A stretch of 64,000 nucleotides of DNA, from the NCBI RefSeq assembly GCF_011742555.1, contig NZ_JAAQQR010000002.1:558001-622000 (forward strand). Reading direction: 5' to 3'. Below are positions 7,808 to 15,806 of this stretch, piece by piece. Within the stretch, counting starts at the first letter, position 1. Every line of letters starts with the position of its first letter. The DNA comes from Luteibacter jiangsuensis (lineage in GTDB: Bacteria > Pseudomonadota > Gammaproteobacteria > Xanthomonadales > Rhodanobacteraceae). The position numbers were made by a program, and so were the translations under genes. The notes under the pieces are model-generated. The model was given only the letters and a program-made list of their open reading frames with translations, made no database searches and had not been told where the DNA came from.

Positions 7808-8329
7808 TCAAGGCCTCGGCAGAACGAGCCGATACTGCCCATCGCCGCCCAGGGGAGGTGCCGCCCCGTCGATACGTGCACAGAGGCGGCCGTCGCCGCA
7901 TGGCGCGACGTCCGCGCCGTTCACCGCCTTCAGGTACGCGACTTCTCCGAGGAGGCGCTCGTACTCCTGGCGGTAGTGCCCGTACAAGGCCTGATACACG
8001 AGTACGACGCCTGCAAGGGAAAGAAGGAGCATGCCGCCCATGCCGAGGTAGAGCCGTCTGCGCAGGTGCGCGAGGTTAAGCGCATGCACTTCGAAGCCTC
8101 GGGCGGCGCGATTGATTCGCCCCACCATCTCGCTCACCTCGTGCCGCACCGCCGTCATCGTCTGATGGGCGTCGGCGGCAAACGTCTGGCCCGACCGGTC
8201 CAGCCCGGCGCGCATCGTCATGCGAAGGTCGCGCATGCCGGCATGGAGTTCCCTGCGCAGGGTGGCGATCGCCACAACTCCTTCCTCGTGGACCCTGGAA
8301 TCCGCTTCCGCGTGTGCCTTGCCTGTCAT
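7808..8329 (-). CDS. single-span membrane protein of unknown function
   Basis: A 173-residue protein: a long helical, heptad-like N-terminal region (roughly 1-90, rich in Arg/Glu/His), one strong membrane segment (LGMGGMLLLSLAGVVLVYQAL, about 94-115), and a short C-terminal domain with two cysteines (VAPCGDGRLCARID) ending in YRLVLPRP. The C-terminal pattern vaguely recalls relaxase-associated proteins of xanthomonads, but I cannot assign it. It lies between the two bufferin operons on the same strand, without overlap, and has no ECF promoter of its own. Confidence 0.6.
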   Translation of the reverse strand: MTGKAHAEADSRVHEEGVVAIATLRRELHAGMRDLRMTMRAGLDRSGQTFAADAHQTMTAVRHEVSEMVGRINRAARGFEVHALNLAHLRRRLYLGMGGMLLLSLAGVVLVYQALYGHYRQEYERLLGEVAYLKAVNGADVAPCGDGRLCARIDGAAPPLGGDGQYRLVLPRP

Positions 8330-8460
8330 GCCGCCGCGCCGTCCGCCATCGAATGCGCGCGCAACCGAGAGTGGCCGCGCGTCGCATCCGCTAGTTTGCC
8401 GGTACGGTGGGCGCAGAATACGTGCGCGGCCCGCTTTTCAGATTTGTTCTAGGTGCGATG

Positions 8461-8928
8461 TCAGCGAATGCCGAGCGCCCGATCCAGGGAAAGCCGACCC
8501 GCTCCGCGGCCGAGCAGGTAGAGGAGAATGGCGGCCCACGAGAGATGCGTCGGCCAGGCATCGGGATAGACGAAGATTTCGATGATGGTCGTCATGCCGA
8601 GCAGGATGAACGCCGAGAAACGCGTGGCCAGGCCAAGCACCAGAAGAACGGGCACGAAGGTTTCGACGCCGGCGGAGAGGTGCGCGGCGATTTCCGGCGG
8701 AATCAACGGCAAGCGGTACTCGCTGCTGAACAGCTCGTACGTGCTGTCGGTCACGGTAAGGAAGCCTTCCACTTTCGTGCGCCCGGACTGGAAGAAGATG
8801 GCGGCGATGGAAAAACGCCCCGCCAGCGCCAGAAGGTCGTGGCCGATCCGCGCCTGAAGACGATCGGCGAAAGCATTCCAGCGGTTGCGCAAGGTGGGGC
8901 GGCTCGATACGAGGATGTCGGATGTCAT
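8461..8928 (-). CDS. DoxX-family membrane protein, last gene of bufferin operon 2
   Basis: A 155-residue protein with four membrane segments, including the family stretch [20 protein letters not shown] and [16 protein letters not shown]. DoxX proteins are common last genes of bufferin/HvfABC-type operons and are thought to be quinone-linked redox helpers. The start is set by an AAGGAA site 6 bases upstream; it lies 11 bases after the bufC-like stop. The exact role in peptide maturation or copper handling is unknown. Confidence 0.85.
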   Translation of the reverse strand: MTSDILVSSRPTLRNRWNAFADRLQARIGHDLLALAGRFSIAAIFFQSGRTKVEGFLTVTDSTYELFSSEYRLPLIPPEIAAHLSAGVETFVPVLLVLGLATRFSAFILLGMTTIIEIFVYPDAWPTHLSWAAILLYLLGRGAGRLSLDRALGIR

Positions 8929-8939
8929 GGTGGATTCCT

Positions 8940-9674
8940 TCATGGGGTGGCGAATGCACCGGACCGCAGGAGCCCGGAAAGCGTGAGGTCGATACGGGCG
9001 TCGGGGTATGTCGTTGCGGCGGCCAGGGTCGCTTCGCCCAACGTGGCGCCGGCCGCGCATGCCTCCAGCAGATCGATCTCAAGCGGCCCGGCGGGCTGCA
9101 CGTGCACGCCGTGCGGCGTGCGAAGCACGAGTGCCTGTTCGGGCTGCCACGAGAGGTCCGCGTGCACCGCCTCGCCGCGACGGCTCGCCTCCCAGATGGT
9201 TCGCGAGGGCATGGCGGAGGAGAACCAGCGCGTAGCCGGATGGGGACGGAGGCATGTTCGCGCCAGCGCCCCGGGGCCGAGCGCTGCCAAGCGATCCGCA
9301 CCCAGCGTCGGTACGTCCTCGGCGTGCAGGCATTCCACGTACAGGCGGTCGAGCCGGGCCACGTCGGCAAGATAGGGAAGGCTGCCCGCCGGTTCGAAGC
9401 CCGCGAGGAAATCGGCGAACGATTCCCCATACATGGCCAGCCGTGCGTCGCGCGGCGGAGAGGATGCGACATGAATGGCGGCGGCGGACCGGAACCAGTC
9501 GCGGCCCACCAGGCATGCCACCGCCGGAAAGTTCGCCTCAAGCGCGTCCAGACATGCGCGCATCACGGTATTACGGTAGACGGCGAACGCCGGGTGGCTC
9601 GCGGGAGCGAACGAGGGCATGTCGGCGAAGAGCGCGGCGGCGAAGTCGCGCTGGAATGCGGCGAACCCGTTCAT
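8940..9674 (-). CDS. BufC/HvfC-like partner protein of MNIO (DUF2063), cluster 2
   Basis: A 244-residue DUF2063 protein with the typical N-terminal motif ([19 protein letters not shown], then a [12 protein letters not shown] segment). It is the same length as, but clearly diverged from, the cluster 1 copy, which suggests that each pairs with its own precursor. The start overlaps the MNIO stop (ATGA). It presumably recruits the four-cysteine precursor to the MNIO active site, by analogy with characterised partners. Confidence 0.9.
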   Translation of the reverse strand: MNGFAAFQRDFAAALFADMPSFAPASHPAFAVYRNTVMRACLDALEANFPAVACLVGRDWFRSAAAIHVASSPPRDARLAMYGESFADFLAGFEPAGSLPYLADVARLDRLYVECLHAEDVPTLGADRLAALGPGALARTCLRPHPATRWFSSAMPSRTIWEASRRGEAVHADLSWQPEQALVLRTPHGVHVQPAGPLEIDLLEACAAGATLGEATLAAATTYPDARIDLTLSGLLRSGAFATP

Positions 9675-10504
9675 GCCGCCATCCGCCGCTCACCCAGTAA
9701 CGTAGCGGCCCGCCGGCATTCCGCATGCAGTTCGTCGAAGGCCGGCACATGGCCGTCGCGCTCGATCAGGGTGGGGCATGCGCCCGCGAGCGCCAGTGCG
9801 TGGCGATAAAGCTCCCATACCGGTTCGGCAACGGGGCTGTCGTGGGAATCGACGAGCAATCCGCCTTCAAGTCCATCGTCGACGGCATGCCCCGCCAGGT
9901 GGATCTCGGTGACGGCACGCAGGGGGAAGGCAGCCAGGTACGCGCGCGCGTCGACGGCGAGATTGTGCGCGCTCACATACACGTTGTTGATGTCGAGCAG
10001 CAGACCGCAGCCGGTGCGGCGCACAAGCTCGGCGAGAAAATCGGTCTCGCTCCAGTCGTGTCCGTCGACCGGCAGATAATGCGACGGGTTTTCGAGCGAC
10101 AGCGCGCGACCGAGGACGTCCTGGCTGCGCTGCACGTTCTCCACCACGTGCGCGAGGGCTTCGTGCGTGCGCGGGAACGGCAGGAGGTCGGGAAGGTATG
10201 CGCCACCCCATGACGACCACGCCAGATGCTCGGACACGAGTACCGGGTTCACGCGGTCGACGAGCCGGCGCAGGCGGCGCAGATGGTTCGCGTCGGGCGG
10301 CGCGGCAGACGCCAGCGAAAGGGACACGCCGTGCAGCGAGACCGGGTGCCTCTCCGCCAGGGCGTCGAGCATCGCGGGGAGCGGACCGCCGCCGAAATAG
10401 TTTTCCGGGTGTACTTCGAACCACAGTCCGGGCGACGTGCATCGCAATGCGTCGTCGATGTGCTGCGGCTTGAAGCCGATACCGGCGGCAAGCGGTCCGC
10501 GCAT
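9671..10504 (-). CDS. MNIO-family oxidative enzyme (DUF692, BufB-like), cluster 2
   Basis: A 277-residue DUF692 protein with the conserved metal-site motifs SLHGVSLSLAS, SEHLAWS, ENPSHYL, DINNVYVSAHN, IHLAGH, DSHDSPV and IERDGHVP. It is expected to oxidise cysteines of the precursor encoded 4 bases upstream. It has the same length as the cluster 1 enzyme but differs through most of the sequence, so the two are ancient paralogues and not a recent duplication. The first motif is the GIGFKPQH type. Confidence 0.93.
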   Translation of the reverse strand: MRGPLAAGIGFKPQHIDDALRCTSPGLWFEVHPENYFGGGPLPAMLDALAERHPVSLHGVSLSLASAAPPDANHLRRLRRLVDRVNPVLVSEHLAWSSWGGAYLPDLLPFPRTHEALAHVVENVQRSQDVLGRALSLENPSHYLPVDGHDWSETDFLAELVRRTGCGLLLDINNVYVSAHNLAVDARAYLAAFPLRAVTEIHLAGHAVDDGLEGGLLVDSHDSPVAEPVWELYRHALALAGACPTLIERDGHVPAFDELHAECRRAATLLGERRMAA

Positions 10505-10508
10505 GGCG

Positions 10509-10787
10509 TCAGCCGACCTTCGTCAGCGAGCCGTTGCCGTGCGGCGTCTTGATCGAGGTGCACGTGCCGGCGGGAACCAGCTTCCACGCGTTCTTCTGGT
10601 AGTCGGCCTTGGCCGTACCCGCGCAGGTGGTACCCGGACCGGCGGCGCAGTCGTTCTGACCGGCCTTGGAAACGCCCCAGCACTTCTCCATGGCGGGCTT
10701 CTTCGCGGCCTGCGTGTCGTCCGCGTGGGCGACACCGCCCACCAGGGCGGCAAGGGTGAGGGCGAGCGTGGCGGCGTGACGGTTCAT
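10509..10787 (-). CDS. bufferin precursor, DUF2282 class, cluster 2
   Basis: A 92-residue protein: signal peptide ([22 protein letters not shown]) and a four-cysteine core ([36 protein letters not shown]) typical of DUF2282 bufferins. The product is periplasmic and MNIO-modified in studied cases and gives copper protection. The start is supported by GAGGAG 7 bases upstream. It heads the operon bufA-bufB-bufC-doxX. Its cysteine layout differs from cluster 1, so the two operons make chemically different products. Confidence 0.92.
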   Translation of the reverse strand: MNRHAATLALTLAALVGGVAHADDTQAAKKPAMEKCWGVSKAGQNDCAAGPGTTCAGTAKADYQKNAWKLVPAGTCTSIKTPHGNGSLTKVG

Positions 10788-10832
10788 GTGTATCTCCTCG
10801 GATGACGGACGGAATGTCCGGATACCTGACCG

Positions 10833-10860
10833 AGTTCGTCGGCATGGCCCCCCCGGTTAC
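10833..10860 (-). promoter_or_regulatory. ECF sigma promoter of bufferin operon 2
   Basis: Minus-strand GTAACC, a 16-base spacer and CGAACT. The predicted transcript begins about 38 bases before the precursor ATG, the same distance as in operon 1. Confidence 0.8.
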
Positions 10861-10885
10861 AACGACAAAAACTTGCGAAACATCT

Positions 10886-10913
10886 GTAACCGGGCACCTC
10901 GTTCGGACGAATC
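10886..10913 (+). promoter_or_regulatory. ECF sigma promoter of the sigma/anti-sigma operon (autoregulation)
   Basis: Plus-strand GTAACC, a 16-base spacer and CGAATC, diverging from the operon 2 promoter with only 25 bases between the two -35 elements. It implies positive autoregulation of the sigma factor. The predicted leader to the ATG at 11010 is about 90 bases. Confidence 0.78.
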
Positions 10914-11009
10914 AGGTACATGGCCACCGAGGTACTCCCATGGTTGTTCCTGCAGCCCGCGCGCCCGGGCCCTTGCGATGCCCTACGCAACGCGGCTAAA
11001 ACCCTGCCG

Positions 11010-11606
11010 ATGAAAAACCGGCACGCCAGTGCGCCCCTCCTCGAACCACGACCGGCCGGGCCCTCCGCGGCCGAGGCCGAACTGCGCACTTGCCTCGTCG
11101 CCGGCCTTGCGGGCGACGCGGCGCGGTATCGACGCTTCCTCGACGGCCTGTCGGGTCACCTTCGCGCGTACCTTCGCCGCCGCCTGCCACGGGCGCGGGA
11201 CGACGTGGAGGACATCCTTCAGGAAACCCTCCTGGCGGTGCACAACGCCCGGCATACTTACCGCCCGGAACAACCTCTTACCGCCTGGGTCCATGCGATC
11301 GCCCGTTACAAGCTGATGGATTTCTTCCGAGCCCATTCGCGCCGGGAGGCATTGCACGACCCCTTCGACGACGATGGGGGGTTGTTCGTCGCGTCCGATG
11401 TGGAACCCACCGACGCCCGCCGCGACGTGACGGCGCTGCTCCAGGCCCTGCCCGACCGCCATCGGCTGCCCATCCAGCTGGTGAAACTGGAGGGCCTGTC
11501 GGTGGCCGAGGCGGCGCGATGCTGCGGCATGTCCGAATCGGCAGTGAAGGTGGGCGTGCACCGGGGGCTGAAGGCCCTGGCGGCACGTATTCGGGGGAAC
11601 GCATGA
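11010..11606 (+). CDS. ECF RNA polymerase sigma factor (SigF-like)
   Basis: A 198-residue sigma-70-family factor with region 2 (about 45-115, including [21 protein letters not shown] and [17 protein letters not shown]) and region 4 (about 140-195, [20 protein letters not shown], an HTH). It should direct the three GTAACC-N16-CGAA promoters in this window. The start at ATG 11010 is chosen because the predicted promoter's transcript begins near 10920, which excludes the longer reading. Its last codons overlap the anti-sigma gene (ATGA). The pairing with a DUF1109 protein matches the Caulobacter SigF-NrsF system. Confidence 0.9.
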   Translation: MKNRHASAPLLEPRPAGPSAAEAELRTCLVAGLAGDAARYRRFLDGLSGHLRAYLRRRLPRARDDVEDILQETLLAVHNARHTYRPEQPLTAWVHAIARYKLMDFFRAHSRREALHDPFDDDGGLFVASDVEPTDARRDVTALLQALPDRHRLPIQLVKLEGLSVAEAARCCGMSESAVKVGVHRGLKALAARIRGNA

Positions 11607-12244
11607 AGACCGACGACTTCATCGCCCTGCTCGCCGCCCAGACACCTCCGGTGGACCAGCACGCCCCCGCACGGCGGTTCGCCCTCGCCTGGATTGCCGG
11701 TTTCGTGGTGGCGCTGCTGCTGATGGTGCTGCTGCTGGGCGTGCGGCCGGATATCGAAGATGCCGTGCGGATGCCCACCTTCTGGTTCCGGCTGTGCTAC
11801 GCCGGTGCCATCGCGGCTGCCGCCCTCTGGGTCACGGCCCGCCTGGCACGGCCCGGAGTGCGGGTGGGGGGCGCATGGGCGGTATTGGCCACGCCCGTGG
11901 CGCTGGGCTGGGTGGCCATGGGCTGGGTGCTGGCCCATGCAGCCCCGGGCACGCACCTGCCGCTGATCCTGGGGCACACCTGGCGGGTCTGCCCCATCCT
12001 TATCGCCACCCTCGCCATGCCGGCGTTCGTGGCCATGCTGTGGGCCGTGCGCGGCATGGCCCCGGTCAGGCCAAGGCTGGCCGGGGCCGCGGTTGGGCTG
12101 CTCGCCGGCGCGACGGGTACCGTGGCCTATTGCCTGCACTGCCCGGAAATGGCGCCCCCCTTCTGGTCCACCTGGTACCTTCTGGGCATGTTGATCCCCG
12201 CCGCCCTCGGTACGCTCGTCGGTCCACGCGCCCTGCGCTGGTGA
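11603..12244 (+). CDS. NrsF-like membrane anti-sigma factor (DUF1109)
   Basis: A 213-residue protein with a short cytoplasmic N-terminus ([13 protein letters not shown], the family signature) and six predicted membrane helices. Cysteines at the edges of later helices (HTWRVCP and YCLHCPE) resemble the conserved pair needed for metal or redox sensing in Caulobacter NrsF. It should hold the adjacent sigma factor inactive at the membrane until metal stress. The gene overlaps the sigma gene by four bases. Confidence 0.88.
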   Translation: MKTDDFIALLAAQTPPVDQHAPARRFALAWIAGFVVALLLMVLLLGVRPDIEDAVRMPTFWFRLCYAGAIAAAALWVTARLARPGVRVGGAWAVLATPVALGWVAMGWVLAHAAPGTHLPLILGHTWRVCPILIATLAMPAFVAMLWAVRGMAPVRPRLAGAAVGLLAGATGTVAYCLHCPEMAPPFWSTWYLLGMLIPAALGTLVGPRALRW

Positions 12245-12299
12245 GTCCCGGCAAATCCCGGCGCTAATTCGGCAAATCGTCGAAAACGCCGTTCAGTCG

Positions 12300-12318
12300 A
12301 TAGCGGTGGGGCCGCTAT
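12300..12318 (+). terminator. short hairpin after the sigma/anti-sigma operon
   Basis: Atagcgg and ccgctat form a 7-bp stem with a tgggg loop, 56 bases after the anti-sigma stop. A second 6-bp hairpin (ccctgg / ccaggg) follows at 12350-12367. Both are weak and lack a T-run; they could instead be operators for the following gene. Nothing else is recognisable in 12245-12453. Confidence 0.35.
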
Positions 12319-12453
12319 ACCTTCAAACTAGGCATACGGTCGGAATAACCCCTGGATGCCACCAGGGTCTTGGACCATCAGCGGTCAGTGGATGAAGCGC
12401 CTCGTCATCGGTTGGCCACACGTGTCAGGACGAACGTCGGAGGGGCTACAAAC

Positions 12454-13401
12454 GTGGGCAGAACGAACAGGGATCCGTTGGTCTGGGGACGCTATCTCGC
12501 GGTCGCGGGCGCATATGCCGCCTGCTATGAGCTGACGCGTTACTTTTCATTCTCCCATTGGATGTTGCCCGCTGGCCTCAGGCTGGCCTGCCTCCTCCTC
12601 GTGCCCAGGCGATTCTGGCCGGCGCTCGCCATAGGCGAAGCCCTTCCCGTCGCTGAAATGGCCTTCCTGCATATTTCCGTGTTCGGCGTGGCCTGGGCGT
12701 TGGCCGCGTCGATTCCACCGATCGTATTTTGCATGCCCATCGTCGCGTTCATGCGTAACCGTGCGGGGCTTGTATCAGACGATGGGCAGATCAATATGAG
12801 CCTGATCGTTTTTGTCACTCTCCTGTGTGCGGCGGCCACCGCGACCGAGAATTCGCTGGTGCTGACGACCATAGTGATGAGCGATGGGGCGCCTGGCCCC
12901 GCCGTGACGGTACCGATCTTCCTGGTCTGGTTCCTTGGCGCCTACCTTGGCGCGCTCGCACTGGTTCCCACGATCCTCGGTCTCCGCGAACGCCTGGCCG
13001 CGCAGCCGCGTGGCATGTTCACGTGGCACGCCGTCAGGCGGAGTCCGCTGTTTCGCGACACGCTTTTCATCGCCGTACCATTGCTTGCGCTGTTGACGGC
13101 TCTCACCTCGTTTACCAGCGACGGCGCGCTGCAATGCGCCCGCGTCGCCATGGGCCTGCCAGTCATCGCGATGTCGTTGCGACACGGCTGGCACGGCGGG
13201 TCCGTCAGCTCACTGCTTGCGAGCATCGCCATCGCCTCGACCGCTTTCACGTTGAAGGATCCCGCGATGATTCAGGCGCAGGCCATCCTGGCCTTCATCA
13301 TCACGACGTCGCTGCTGTTCGGCGTTCGGGTGGCCCGGCGGCAGGCAGCACAGCATGTCCTCGCTACCCAGGAATTCCCCATGCACGGACGCCGCCGCTG
13401 A
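12454..13401 (+). CDS. MASE1-domain integral membrane protein without output domain
   Basis: A 315-residue protein with about eight membrane helices spanning nearly its whole length, in the style of MASE1 sensory domains (membrane part of many histidine kinases and diguanylate cyclases). It ends shortly after the last helix (VARRQAAQH...), and no kinase, GGDEF or PAS domain follows in any frame before 13440. The GTG start is preferred because GGAGGGG lies 9 bases upstream. It may be a truncated sensor or a stand-alone partner. The family call is moderate; the absence of an output module is seen directly. Confidence 0.65.
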   Translation: MGRTNRDPLVWGRYLAVAGAYAACYELTRYFSFSHWMLPAGLRLACLLLVPRRFWPALAIGEALPVAEMAFLHISVFGVAWALAASIPPIVFCMPIVAFMRNRAGLVSDDGQINMSLIVFVTLLCAAATATENSLVLTTIVMSDGAPGPAVTVPIFLVWFLGAYLGALALVPTILGLRERLAAQPRGMFTWHAVRRSPLFRDTLFIAVPLLALLTALTSFTSDGALQCARVAMGLPVIAMSLRHGWHGGSVSSLLASIAIASTAFTLKDPAMIQAQAILAFIITTSLLFGVRVARRQAAQHVLATQEFPMHGRRR

Positions 13402-13440
13402 GGAGCCTGTCTCTCCTCAACGAGCGGTGCCCTGGTGAAA

Positions 13441-13878
13441 TTACCGACCTGTGCACTCGACAGGGTCGTTCTTGCAGTCGGCAGGAACGGCCATGAGGCG
13501 TGCGGTGCCGTCCGGTTGCGGCGCGACGAACACCATCACCGTCCCGTCGTCGTAGACCGGTTCGACCGCGGTACTGACAGGCGCCGGCAACCGCTCGTCC
13601 GGCGTGGCGAGCGAATCGGTACCGATAGGAAGGCCGGTCAACCTGTAGGGCGTACGGGCAAAGGCACCACGAACGGCGCCGCTGGCATCATTCACCTGGA
13701 TGTATCGCGTGCCGCTGCGCTCGAACACGTACACGTGATAGCGCGGACTTGTGCTCACGTCGGTGGCATTGGGCCATGATTGGCCCAGACCGGACATGGC
13801 GGTTTGCGCGTGAGCGGCACCGATACCGAGAGCGACTGCGACAAACGAAGCAAGCAGGGTGCGGGTTGTATTACGCAT
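13441..13878 (-). CDS. secreted protein of unknown function
   Basis: A 145-residue protein with a signal peptide (LLASFVAVALGIGAAHAQ) and a small mature domain with alternating polar/aromatic stretches (YHVYVFERSGTRYIQVND) and two C-terminal cysteines (DCKNDPVECTGR) that probably form a disulfide. The start is supported by GAGGAA 8 bases upstream. No family was recognised. It is a single gene that converges with the MASE1 gene. Confidence 0.72.
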   Translation of the reverse strand: MRNTTRTLLASFVAVALGIGAAHAQTAMSGLGQSWPNATDVSTSPRYHVYVFERSGTRYIQVNDASGAVRGAFARTPYRLTGLPIGTDSLATPDERLPAPVSTAVEPVYDDGTVMVFVAPQPDGTARLMAVPADCKNDPVECTGR

Positions 13879-14051
13879 GGTAGGGTTCCTCGTGGTTGGT
13901 GAACGCAGTCTGCGCTCGGACGGCGTCAGATCATGCGACCCGGCCGTCATGGCTAGACGATCGGGACAAGACCACTTTCCCGCAGGAATCCTGCCAATGC
14001 GGTGGCGGGTGCCGAATACGCGCATAGATCGTCACGCAGGCCCCCACGGGG

Positions 14052-14348
14052 CTACCCCGGAGGGCTTGCCGCCCTGCCCGGGCGCAGCGACGAAAATGCC
14101 CACCGGCCGAGCAGAATCGACGATCCCAGGTTCAACATGGTCTCGGGAGGCCAGGTGATCGGATGATCGGGATGAAACTGCTCGAACGCCGACCACAGCG
14201 CGACGACGTTCACGAACGCACCGCACATGATCAACCCGAAACACATGCGGACCACGCGCGTCTTCGAATGATCCGTGACCAGCCAGAGCGCGCTCAGAAC
14301 GATGAGGCAGCATGCGCCGAGGTTCAAGAACAAGAGCGTGTGTATCAC
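14052..14348 (-). CDS. small three-helix membrane protein, holin-like
   Basis: A 98-residue protein with three hydrophobic segments (about 3-24, 33-55 and 70-86), a short linker HPDHPITWPPE, and a basic tail. Size and topology fit a phage holin, but no specific family is recognisable. The GTG start overlaps the stop of the preceding membrane-protein gene by four bases, so the two are probably co-translated. It is the last gene of the muramidase/DUF2589 locus. Confidence 0.6.
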   Translation of the reverse strand: MIHTLLFLNLGACCLIVLSALWLVTDHSKTRVVRMCFGLIMCGAFVNVVALWSAFEQFHPDHPITWPPETMLNLGSSILLGRWAFSSLRPGRAASPPG

Positions 14349-14671
14349 TTTCCCACTCCCTTTGTCAGGCGACCCAGGAGCCGCTTTGCCACGATTTCTC
14401 CGTAGTCGGCGAGGATCTTCTGCCCGAGCACGGTGAGGTTGAGGCCGAAGCATCCGACGAGGAACGATACCGCCGCCTGTACGTCGAGATCGGTGTCTGT
14501 CATGTAGCGTTTCTCTATCAATGGCGCCAGGAAAACCGCGATGAGGGTTCCGCAGACCACCCTGACGACCGCCCGGCCCTGTGACTTATCGGTGTACATA
14601 GCCACCGGCATGATCGCTCCGGCGACGGAGGCCAATAAGAGCCACAGGTCCGCGATGGCTGCCTTGTCCAT
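14345..14671 (-). CDS. small three-helix membrane protein, holin-like
   Basis: A 108-residue protein with three hydrophobic segments (about 5-27, 34-54 and 64-84) and a charged C-terminus (AKRLLGRLTKGVGK), again in the size range of holins. GAGGAG lies 9 bases before the chosen ATG; another ATG two codons upstream is possible. It follows a secreted-protein gene by 11 bases. Function is inferred only from topology and the presence of a muramidase at the head of the locus. Confidence 0.6.
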   Translation of the reverse strand: MDKAAIADLWLLLASVAGAIMPVAMYTDKSQGRAVVRVVCGTLIAVFLAPLIEKRYMTDTDLDVQAAVSFLVGCFGLNLTVLGQKILADYGEIVAKRLLGRLTKGVGK

Positions 14672-14682
14672 GGGCATGCTCC

Positions 14683-15075
14683 TCACTGGTCGGTGCCGCG
14701 CTCCAGCACACCCCACCAGGGGACGAGATGGCGACGAAAGTTCAGATGCAGCGAGTCCGTCGACGAGGGAGTCACCATCAGCTCGCCGGGATACAATCGG
14801 TCGCAGAACACGCCACCGTTCTGCGACACGTGGAATCGATACACCGACGTGCCGTTTTCCACATCGAGAAAGTTGGCATTGATGGTGCAGTTGGCCGGCT
14901 CGCCGAAGCGGAGCTGTACGGTTTCCGCATTCACGAACGCCGTAACGCGCGTGCGCTTGCCGTTGTCCGACTTCATCACTCCGACCCACGAAGACGCCTG
15001 CGCCGCGGTGGAATCGAACGAAGCAGCGACGACGCCCGCGAACACCAGGACATACTTTGCCAAAGACACGCTCAT
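14683..15075 (-). CDS. small secreted protein of unknown function
   Basis: A 130-residue protein with a signal peptide (about 1-26, ending STAAQA) and a mature beta-rich domain containing two cysteines (GEPANCTINANF and GVFCDRLYPGEL) that could form a disulfide. AAGGAG lies 8 bases upstream of the start. Its start overlaps the stop of the upstream 124-residue gene by four bases (ATGA). It may be the periplasmic component of this locus; no family was recognised. Confidence 0.68.
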   Translation of the reverse strand: MSVSLAKYVLVFAGVVAASFDSTAAQASSWVGVMKSDNGKRTRVTAFVNAETVQLRFGEPANCTINANFLDVENGTSVYRFHVSQNGGVFCDRLYPGELMVTPSSTDSLHLNFRRHLVPWWGVLERGTDQ

Positions 15076-15446
15076 GTTGTTTCTCCTTCCTTGTTTGAAA
15101 GGGGCAGTCCGGCCACAGCGGTAACGGACGTCCCGTGGTTTCCATTCACGTACACACGTGGCTCCCATGCGTCGGCGCGACGGCAGACGATGCGAACACA
15201 GTGCACGACCCTGCGGTCCAGCCAGGGAAAGCGCGGCCTCCCCATCTTCAGGCGCATGTCCGTGCTCTTCCGGCGTTCGTTCCAATACGGGCTCATCCTG
15301 CATTGGAACTCGACGGCGATCTCGGCAAATGCGGCACGATGCCAGCCCTTCTTCTCTCGCAGTTTCGCCACCGCTTTCAACGCCATGGCATGCACCGAGT
15401 CGACCACCTCGCTCATGAGGGTTTGCCCGTCGCCCCCTTCACGCAT
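15072..15446 (-). CDS. hypothetical protein of the muramidase/DUF2589 locus
   Basis: A 124-residue soluble protein, N-terminal half helical and basic (HAMALKAVAKLREKKGWH), C-terminal half beta-like (PRVYVNGNHGTSVTAVAG). It overlaps both neighbours by a few bases, which supports its reality. A start ten codons later (MSEVV) is also possible. I do not recognise the family. Confidence 0.6.
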   Translation of the reverse strand: MREGGDGQTLMSEVVDSVHAMALKAVAKLREKKGWHRAAFAEIAVEFQCRMSPYWNERRKSTDMRLKMGRPRFPWLDRRVVHCVRIVCRRADAWEPRVYVNGNHGTSVTAVAGLPLSNKEGETT

Positions 15447-15699
15447 CGGCGATCCATCCTGGCTTCCGCGGAAACCCGATGTGGTAGGACAGCCACTGCA
15501 ACACCACCTGGTGCTCGCCGATCTGCAGGATGGTGAAACTTTTCTCCAGGCCGATGATCTTGCCCTTGGGCGACTCGGTAAGGCATCGATTAAGGAGCGC
15601 CCTGGCCTGCTCGACCTGAGCCTCGGTACTCATCTGGGCCGGATCGTTGCTTCCCACCACGATCCGCTTTACGTATTTCACCTCGGTAAGGTCGAACAT
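15439..15699 (-). CDS. small hypothetical protein of the muramidase/DUF2589 locus
   Basis: An 86-residue soluble protein with a helical middle (STEAQVEQARALLNRCL) and a C-terminal beta portion (KSFTILQIGEHQVVLQWLSY). A strong AAAGGAG site precedes the ATG by 6 bases, and the stop overlaps the next gene by eight bases. No family was recognised. It follows a long hairpin downstream of the first DUF2589 gene. Confidence 0.65.
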   Translation of the reverse strand: MFDLTEVKYVKRIVVGSNDPAQMSTEAQVEQARALLNRCLTESPKGKIIGLEKSFTILQIGEHQVVLQWLSYHIGFPRKPGWIADA

Positions 15700-15714
15700 G
15701 TCGTCTCCTTTCGT

Positions 15715-15749
15715 GGCCGGCCGCGGCATCCATGCCGTCACGGCCGGCC
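15715..15749 (-). terminator. long hairpin inside the muramidase/DUF2589 locus
   Basis: An outer 9-bp stem (ggccggccg / cggccggcc) encloses an inner 6-bp stem (cggcat / atgccg) with a 2-base loop and one 3-base bulge. It sits between the DUF2589 gene ending at 15807 and the small gene starting at 15699. There is no T-run; it could end or attenuate transcription, splitting the locus into two expression levels. Confidence 0.55.
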
Positions 15750-15806
15750 CTTTGTCACGGCATGGACGTCACGTGGCGCGGAGCCCCGCCCATGCCGGTC
15801 CATTCC

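Noticed and set aside
12350-12367. Six-base-pair hairpin before the MASE1 gene as a riboswitch
   Set aside because: Too short and without any conserved aptamer blocks; it is recorded only as a weak hairpin.
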